Made by a program: the position numbers and the translations under genes. Positions 25,801-34,800 of a DNA stretch of 64,000 nucleotides are shown here, piece after piece. Position 1 is the stretch's first letter; each line of letters begins with the position of its first letter. The DNA is from Asterias rubens. Taxonomy: Eukaryota > Echinodermata > Asteroidea > Forcipulatida > Asteriidae. The stretch covers positions 10,507,857-10,571,856 of the forward strand of contig NC_047081.1 in the NCBI RefSeq assembly GCF_902459465.1, read 5' to 3'. The notes beneath the pieces are model-generated. The model ran no database searches. It was not told the DNA's origin and saw nothing but the letters and a program-made list of their open reading frames with translations.

Positions 25801-28800
25801 CTTCAGAGGGAGCCATTTCTCACGATGTTTTATACCATCAACCTCTCCCCATTACTCGTCACTTGATGCTAATAATAATTTTTAGTAATTACCAATAGTG
25901 TCCAATGCCCTTTAGAGCGCCCTGAGCCTCACTGGGTGACGGATATGCGCGCTATATAAGAAGCCACGTTTATTATTATTATCTTGACTATTTAGATGAT
26001 GGGACGGCTAGTGTCATTATAACACTGACTGATGGAAACTTGGATGATCGACTCAAAGCTGCTGAAGAGGTGGGTCACACAAATCATTTTATCGAATTGT
26101 CGTTCATTAGCCTATTTTACTTTCCTTTTTCCCAGTTCAAAACGAATCTTAAAGGGAAGGCACACGTTTGGTGATTGTCAAAGACCAGTCTTCTCACTTG
26201 GTGTATCCCAACATACGCATAAAATAACAAGGCTGTGAATATTAGAGCTATATTGGTCATTGAAGTTGCGGAAAAGTGATGAAAGAAAAAACACCATTGT
26301 TGGACAAATTTGTGTGCTTTCAGATAGGAATAAAAGACTTCTGGCTAGAAGTCTTTTATTATTTTAGTGAGAAATTACCTCTTTCCCAAAATCTATGCGA
26401 CTTCAGAGGGAGCCGTTTTTCCACAATGTTTTATACTATCAACAGCTCTGCTCTTTACCATGTCAGTTTTTAAGTTAATATTTGTTTTGAGTAACTACCA
26501 AACGTGTACCTTCCCTTTAAAACTAACTTGTTTGTTCAATTTGCAAACGCCGGACAGTGCACTTAACTAAATGTTGTTATTATTATTTATTCCACCCTTG
26601 AAAACCCAGGCCGAAATGTCCCGGTCTCTTGGTGCCAAGGTCCTGGCTGTGAGAATTGGTGAGAGCAGCATCCGGGACCTTCAAAAGGTCGCTGACCCCC
26701 CGGCTAAGGAACACATCTTCAAAGGAGATACTTTCAATGATTTACAGGATATCATCACTCAGGTAGGACATTTCCAACTCTGATAACAATGGGAGACTTT
26801 TAGGACGCTTGGTGGCAGCAGACTAACCAGGTAGAATCCATTGTTCTCGGTAATGTGCCCATGCCCAGAACTACGTAAACGATGGAATTTTACCTGGTAA
26901 GTCTGCTGCCACCTAGCGTTCCAAATTCTCCCATTATAATTTATAATAATGATAATAATGATAGGAAGAAACTAAAAATAAGGCCAAGTAAAAAAGAAAC
27001 ATGTTTAGCGTCCCGCCCGCTTCCTTTTTTAGAGGCCGCCTCCTCCTTTTTTTCTGATATTTTTGCAAATGATAAAAAGGGATATTATTATTTTAACAGT
27101 CTCATCAAGAAAATACTTGAAACATGTGCAGGGCAGTCATGAAAAAAAAAGGTCCTCTTCATTCCCTTTTTTTATAATAAATGTTATGTTTTGTACAATG
27201 TCTTGTCCAGCATGTTTAATTTTTTTATGTGAGTTTGAACTGTAGAAAAAACAATGGATTTTTTAAATTTTAAAGAGAATGATAGCCATCTTGAAAACAA
27301 AGAAAAGCCCCTCCTCCCCCTTTTTTTTTTTGAAACCCGGACGCTAAACATGTGTCTTTTCTACACGGCCTCATAGTAAACTTGCGGGTAAAATCATGTG
27401 TAAATCTCTTTTGTGCGAGTGTTGACTCTGAGAAGAGCCGGTTTGGTCTCGACGCTTTGAACAGTATACATAAAAAAAAAATATTAAATTGTGTCAACAG
27501 AATGGTGAAAAACCAAAAGTAACCTCACTTCCTCGAGAAATTCCCTACGCCATTGTTTCTTCGACCGCGTTCCAAATTGTTCATGCATCATTTAGTCTGA
27601 AAAATCACGTATAGCCTCGGTGTTCTAGTTGCCTGGTATAACAGGTCTGACTAAAACTCGTGCAAAATTTTAATTTATGGTCTCACTACCTCGTGGCCGT
27701 TATAAGAATATTTGACCGTATCCAGGTAACGACTAAATTAACCAAAATGTCTGCTTCACCAAACAATGCGTGTTTTTATTCAATTTCGCCTTACTGTCGG
27801 CCTTTCATATAGAAGAGAATGCGTTGATACTTCGTCACTAGACTGTTGACGTTTGCTCGCACCGCATCATTGCTAAGCTTCTTCAACTTACCATATCTTC
27901 AAGAAATCTGACAGTTTTGAAGTGTTAAAAGAAGTGCTCATCATAGCAACATTAAAATGATGATTTCGACGGGAGTTGTTACTCAATTTGTTATCATCAT
28001 GGTAACCAAGGGTGTCTTTGCAGCGAGAGGGTGCCCTTATGGATGGGTGCCTTATGCTGAGTCTTGCTACTTGGGTCTGGATGGATCCATGAAGGGCAAC
28101 TGGGGCACTGCCGTGATGCAGTGTGATCGTAACAACGCATCTATAATGGTCCCAAGCTCAGATGGCGAAAATGAGTTCATATTTACTTCGTTTCAGCTCC
28201 AAGGATTATATCTAAAAGGTGTTTGGATCAATTGTAATGATGCTGAAGTTGAAGGTGAATGGAACTGCAACGAGGGTGGTAAATATCCGACTGAATATCG
28301 GAAGTGGGAGCCAAACCAACCAGATGATGAGAAATGGTCAGATGATCAAGACCATGGCTTCATGATAACCCTTGATTACAAGAATAATTCAGAAATTATT
28401 GGCTATTGGGGCGATGTGCAGGCAGGAACCAAGATGTTCATCGTCTGTGAGCGTTCCCGCCAAGTCAGCTGTGGTCAGTCCGCTATGAATGTGTACTGCC
28501 TGGCAGTAGATGAGTCTACTGGTCACTTCGTGTCTCGTTGTCTCTTCGGCCACACCCTGGACAGATATCCAACAGACACAGTAGCCGCCTGCAGACGACG
28601 ATGTATGGGGCGCCAAGACTGTCTCTCATTCAACATCAAGCGAGGTTCGTTTGGTTCCACGCCCAATGTTTGTGAGCTCAATAACGCCACTCGCTACCAA
28701 GTCTTGTCGGAAAATTTTCGAGAGAGTGTCGGCTGCTACTATCTGGATTTCACTTGTTTCTGAAAAGGAACTTGACTTTGATCATGATTATTGTATTGGT

Positions 28801-31800
28801 TGCGCGGTAACTTATCTGAAAACGGGGCCAGATAAGTCCCTTTTCAAAATATCTATAAAACACTTTTATTTTCAGCCTTTTTTTGCCTTTTCTCGAACAA
28901 TACAAGAATCAACTATTGATATTTTTCTTGTGAACAGAACGATAGACGTTTCACAGGTGTAAAACACTCTCGCCTCAGGTTCATTTGTGTGTTACTTTCC
29001 TTTGCTTCAGAGAATCATTAACTGTGATAACGGACAAACATTATACTCGCTGTGAACAACTTAAATGCCGCAAACACCACACTTGATTATGTTGTTGTGT
29101 TGCGTTGTCATCTTATTATACACAGCTATGCTTTTTTTCCTGAGGCTATGATTGTAGTACGAGATGACGTATACTGTCAGTTTGGTAGAGAATAAACAAT
29201 ACCGAATGTTGTAATTAGAAATTGTTAAAGACACTATGCTTACTCACTGATATCTCTTGCAATTCTCGCGTGTTTTCAAAAGTTGTGTTGCGCGCCAAGG
29301 TTCGTGTTGCGCCAAGGTTCGCGTTGTAAAGCCAAAGTGGGATACAACGGAAGCTTGTTGAAAACCAGAGAGACATAGTTTCAACAAATATTGAGTGGCT
29401 CAGAGTGGAATGGGAGGAATATTATCGCCAGGTAAAATTTGGACTGTTCCATTTCAAGAGGCGAAGCCAAGTGTAATAGAAGAGTCCAAATTTTACCGAG
29501 CAATAATATTCCTTACATTCCACGTGTTAAAGCCACTCAATATTTGTTTGTTTTGATGTATTTTAAAAGTATAACATTATGAAAAATCACACAAATTACT
29601 TGACAACCAAAAATCATATAGCGCCGCGTAGCGGCAACAATGTACAAATTTAATAGCAATCGGATCACAACCTTTTGCACAGGTGCTCCTTTGTTTTGGC
29701 AGCGGCGCGGCGGCGCTGTACTGCTCAAAAACATTGGGAACAAGGATGATCCTAACTGTTGAATTGGAAATGCTATTCCCCATGGGCGAATAGGTCTTAT
29801 TGATCGCCGGTGCGGATGGGAGTTATAGTGAATGTCACGTGAAGTAAGTTCCCCCAATCAAATGACAAGGATCTCACACGCTCTATGCGATGCACTGTAA
29901 AATCAAGAATGTCGACTACCTTATTGCACCGTAGTTCAAGGGATATGCACGAAAGTAATAAAAATGAATGTTAACAAAGACTGTGTATTTTGTGTTCAAT
30001 GTTTTCGAGTTGAAGGGACATCGCATAACGCAAACGTGTGCGCACACGTATGCAATGTCGTGAAACAAATCGCGAATTTATGTGCACACGTGTACAATTA
30101 CGTATGCGCACACGTTTGCGATATGCGATGTCCCTTCAGGGCCACCATAATATCTTGACACTCGTGGGAGCGGATGGAGTCGCGATTACTTAAGATTACA
30201 CTGCTGTATAAACCCAGAAACTGGGGCGCTGGGGCCCTTTTTTCATACGACCGATAATGACAAAATTTCGAAAAAAGGAGTACAGCGCCCCAGTTGGGTC
30301 TAACTGCTGTATTGGGGTATTTACAGTCATGTGTCCATTACAACTATAGTTGTATATGATTGGCCACTTTATACTGTGTCTTTCTCAAAATTTCAAAAAG
30401 GTTGTTCGGCTTAAACTCTAACAACCCAACCCAAACAGCTACGGTCACCCTAATTTTGTATCTTCTTTAATTGCTTAATTAGATTGTCAACACATCGTGC
30501 ATTGAAATTTTATCTGCATCACCAACATCGGTCTGCTCTGGGGGTGAGTATAATAACAGTAGCTGGTGTCGATAATTAAGTGCCATCTGTGAAATTTACC
30601 AGCCTTTTCCCCCTTTGATGCATTGCATGGTGAGGTTTCAATGTTATTGGGTTTGCGGTAACGCCGTGTTTGTCTTCTTGCCAGGTAGATTGTGTTCTTC
30701 TGAGAACTTGTCTTGCCTGGTATCTACTAGATTTTTCGGAGTTCGGGAGACCGCTGTTTCATAATAAAGAATGTATGAAGAAAGTGTATCTTGAGTCCAT
30801 TTAGGGGTGGAATACCACAGTCCACCAGCCCCATGCTCCCCCCTCTCCCACCCCCAGTGATGGGTGGTGAGGTGTTCCCTAATTAATTTATAGAATTATA
30901 TTTTTTGTAAAATGTTGTTGTTGCTCATTAGATTTTAATTTGATGTATTGATCCGTTTTTGTTTTGAAAATGTTCTTATTATGGATTGTGTACAAGTTTA
31001 TTGTTGTTCAAAATACGTTCGTCAAATTTGCACCGGCACACTCGTGTGGGGTATCCGCAGGAATAATAAACACGCTAGCTCGGCTTTTCGGGGTGGCTCA
31101 AAATTTTAAAAGTGAAAAAGGGAAAAGGGAAAGAGCGGCCATCTTTTGTTACCATTAGAATAATATGTTAATTGGCTAAGATTATTCAAACATGTAGTGT
31201 TCTGAATTATTATTATTATTATTATTATTTTTTGTTGTTGTATTGTTTGACCCAAGTTTGTTCAAACTTCACTTGTTTATTGTGATTAATGTTTCATACT
31301 GTTAAAACTTCGGTTTTATGATTATTGAAATATAAACGCTAGTTGGCAGCAGACTTGTAAATTTTCATTGTTTTCATAGTTCTGAGCATGCACACAATTC
31401 TTAGAACAATGGATTTAACTGGTAAGTCTGCTGCCACTCAATGACCCCAAAGGTCTATCATTTCCAGAAAGTGATAATTTGTTCAACTGAACACCAAAAT
31501 ATGATGATTGATTATTGAATTGCAGAAGCCTTTAACGTCAGCATTACCGGTAATGGTTTCACGAAGACAAACGATATCAGTAAAGTCACGTGTAATTTCC
31601 GTCTGAATGACACTGACAATCAAGGTAAGAAACTGTTTACAAGGTCTGTCAAATAATAATTGACAAATGGATAAGTGTTTAAAATAAATAAGAACAGCAG
31701 TAATAGTCGGAAGAAAATTGCTTAAAGACACTGGACACCTTTGGTAATTGTCAAATACCAGTCTTCTCACTTGGTGGATCTCAACATATAAAGCTATAAC

Positions 31801-34800
31801 AATTTAAACTCAATTGGTCGTCGAAGTTGCGAGATAATAGTGGAAGAAAAAAACACCCTTGTCACATCACAAGAAGTTGTGTGCTTTCAGTTCGAGACCT
31901 CAAAATCTAATTCTGAGGTCTCGAATCGAATTAAAATATTTTAGTTGAAAATTGTCAAACTCTCTCCATTAGTACTCGTTACCAAGTAAGGTTTTATGCT
32001 AACTATTATTTTGAGTAGTTACCAATAGTGTCCACTGCTTTTAAGTCGGAGCCGAAACATAATGCATGGTTTATAGTATGACCCTCTTGCAAACCATCCT
32101 CAACTATTTCCCAAATCACCGTTATTTCCAAAAGCATCTTCAACTATTTCATAAATCCATTTTCCACTTTTTCTGAAATCATCTTTAAATAGTTTCCAAC
32201 TATTTTCCGAATCATCGCCAACTATTTTTCAAATTACCTTCAACTTTTTCCCAAATTATCTCCGAAATTTGTTTCCCTCTTGTAGAGGTACAGCCGACCA
32301 TCGTTGCCTCAAAATACCTCCTGTGTCCTGCACCGAAGATCCAGTCCTCGGGAAGGTAAGCGTCTGTCACCGGGGTCTGAAAAGTCCTGGAGAAGGGGGG
32401 AGAAGTGCTTTTGGGATTGGGGTGGGTGTAAGTTTGCCCACGTTCAGGTTAAAGGATTGGGGTACTTTTTGAACGCAAAACACAATGTCCACATATTTAC
32501 ACTTGACTAATACTCAGTTTGAAGACAATAATAACATCAAAGAGGTTTAAGAGATGTTAAATTTGCATCGGGATGAAGCAAATACTTGACACCGATTTAT
32601 GTTATAGCATTGTATACTATGAGTACTTTCCCGAGTTCGGTGATAAAGAATCACCAGTATTTATTATTCGGGGAAGTTCTTGATTTTGTTGAATGTTTTA
32701 TTAACATCAATTATATCCCTTACTCTCTTTTTATCTTTTTTTTTTCGTTTTCGTTTTCTTTTGGTAGCTTTGTGGTTCTACAGGTGTCAGTCAACGGTAT
32801 ATCATTTATTTCCAGCAATGTGACCATTACGGCGACAAACTGCACAAAGGTACGCGCTTAATTACTATAACAACTTAACGATAGCCAGAACCCAAATCGG
32901 GAATTTTAAGTGAAAATGAAGGCCTACTGTAGTTCTCTGTAAAATATATTTAGAATTTATTTGTTTCGGATTATTTAACTTTCTCTATCATCCTCTTCCC
33001 TCATTTGCTTTTGTTTTCGGTTTGAGTCTGGCAAGCTTCATTGTCATTTTTTGTTTTATGAAGGAAAACAATTTTAAACACAAAATCTTCCTGATTTCAG
33101 TGGGTAATGTGTCTTTGTGTTTTGTATAAAAACAGCCGGATGTAACTGGTGTGGTGTTAGCGTTCTTATTGGCGTTCCTGGTACTCGGCCTGTTGCTTCT
33201 GTGGTGGTTTTGGCAACTCCTTTGCTGTGTGGTAAGTTTTCACTGGTGCACATCTTCCTTGTTGAGGGTTTCAGTTCCAATCACTGGTGTACATCTTCCT
33301 TGTTGAGGGTTTCAGTTCCAATCACTGGTGTACATCTTCCTTGTTGAGGGTTTCAGTTCCAATCACTGGTGCACATCTTCCTTGTTGAGGGTTTCAGTTC
33401 CAATCACTGGTGTACATCTTCCTTGGTGAGGGAATTCAGTTCCAATTTAAGTCTACGGAAGCTAAAAGTTGCTATCCACAATTCCTTGTTTCTGGGCTAA
33501 GTCAGCTAGTGCCACCTTAAAAAAAAATAGTTTTTACCTCTTTTGTGTTTGTATCAGGAGTGAAAAACGCACAGAAATGCATGGCACTATAAAAATCATG
33601 CAAGGAAACAAAAAAATTCAAAATAGCCACGTGCCCAACACGGTGCATTAATTGTTTGCTAATAATTATTTAATTAATTATGTGACTGGCATTTTTGTGG
33701 AGAACAACGGAACGGTAAACTCTAGCAGCTACCCTGTCAAAAACTGCAGAGTTCTGTTGGGTCGGATCCAAAAAACTAATTTTCCAGGCACATTTTCATT
33801 TACATCTTATGACCTATTTTTGACGATGTCTTTTCCCATCTCCAGGTTGTGACGTCGCCACCACCGCCCATTGATGAGCCGCAGTCGCCATCAGCGAAGA
33901 AATGGCCCGCGGTGAACGCCTCGGTGTACGGCGGGGGAGGGGTTGGTGGAATGAAACCAGTCACGGTCAGTTGAAATAATGTTTAGTTTCATCCTCTTAA
34001 TTTTCTCCTCTTCTAAGGAAGCCATTCATGGGCCATTGAGACGAAGCAAAGTCATTTATGACTTATGTCTCACTTTGACTTGGTAATTCATTCATTCACT
34101 CTTTATTAGTCGAAAAGGGAAATGAAATTTGTTACACCCAACAAGATATATTGATATAAGACATAATTCAATAAACAGTTCATACATACAAAAGCCAATT
34201 TCCTATGCCACCTTTTACTACCTATGCAGTATTTAAAAAGCAGGACAATTCTTTTCAGAACTGAGAAGTGTCCCAAATTTTGAAAATGTACTCCGTAGTA
34301 GTAGAATGTTAAGTGAGACAAAATTCAAAAGAACATAAACTACCCGCATCACTACTAAAAAATACATGGTATCCCTGCAAACCAAGTATACATTCATACA
34401 AAAGCCAATAAGTACACTTACAATTGATTGAAATATAGTTATAAGATATAAGTCTGTTATTTCAATGATTTATTATCGTAAAAGCAATTTCCTGTGACGG
34501 ATTGATGATTTAGGCCTCTGTGTTTTTTGTTCTTTCTGTTCCTCTTTTATATTTAGTTTTGAATTGTTTACCTTATGCTTATCCATCTTGACTTTTACAG
34601 AATCCAGAAAAGCTTTTCGCTTTTTTTGTATTGAATGATGTATGATTGATTGGTTTGTTGGCTTTTTTGTTGATTATTTGTTTTGTATCTTTGTATTGTT
34701 AACTCGTTAGACTGATTGACCGATTGCATTGTATTAAACTTGGTAATTAGTTGATTATTTGGATTTATTGATTTGAATTATTGATTAGCTATTGATTTAT

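Noticed and set aside
28389-28616. Minus-strand frame opposite the lectin gene
   Set aside because: Shadow of the lectin coding sequence.
29537-29857. 106-residue minus-strand frame in ANTXR intron 6
   Set aside because: It overlaps a foldback element and has no recognisable domain. Probably chance.
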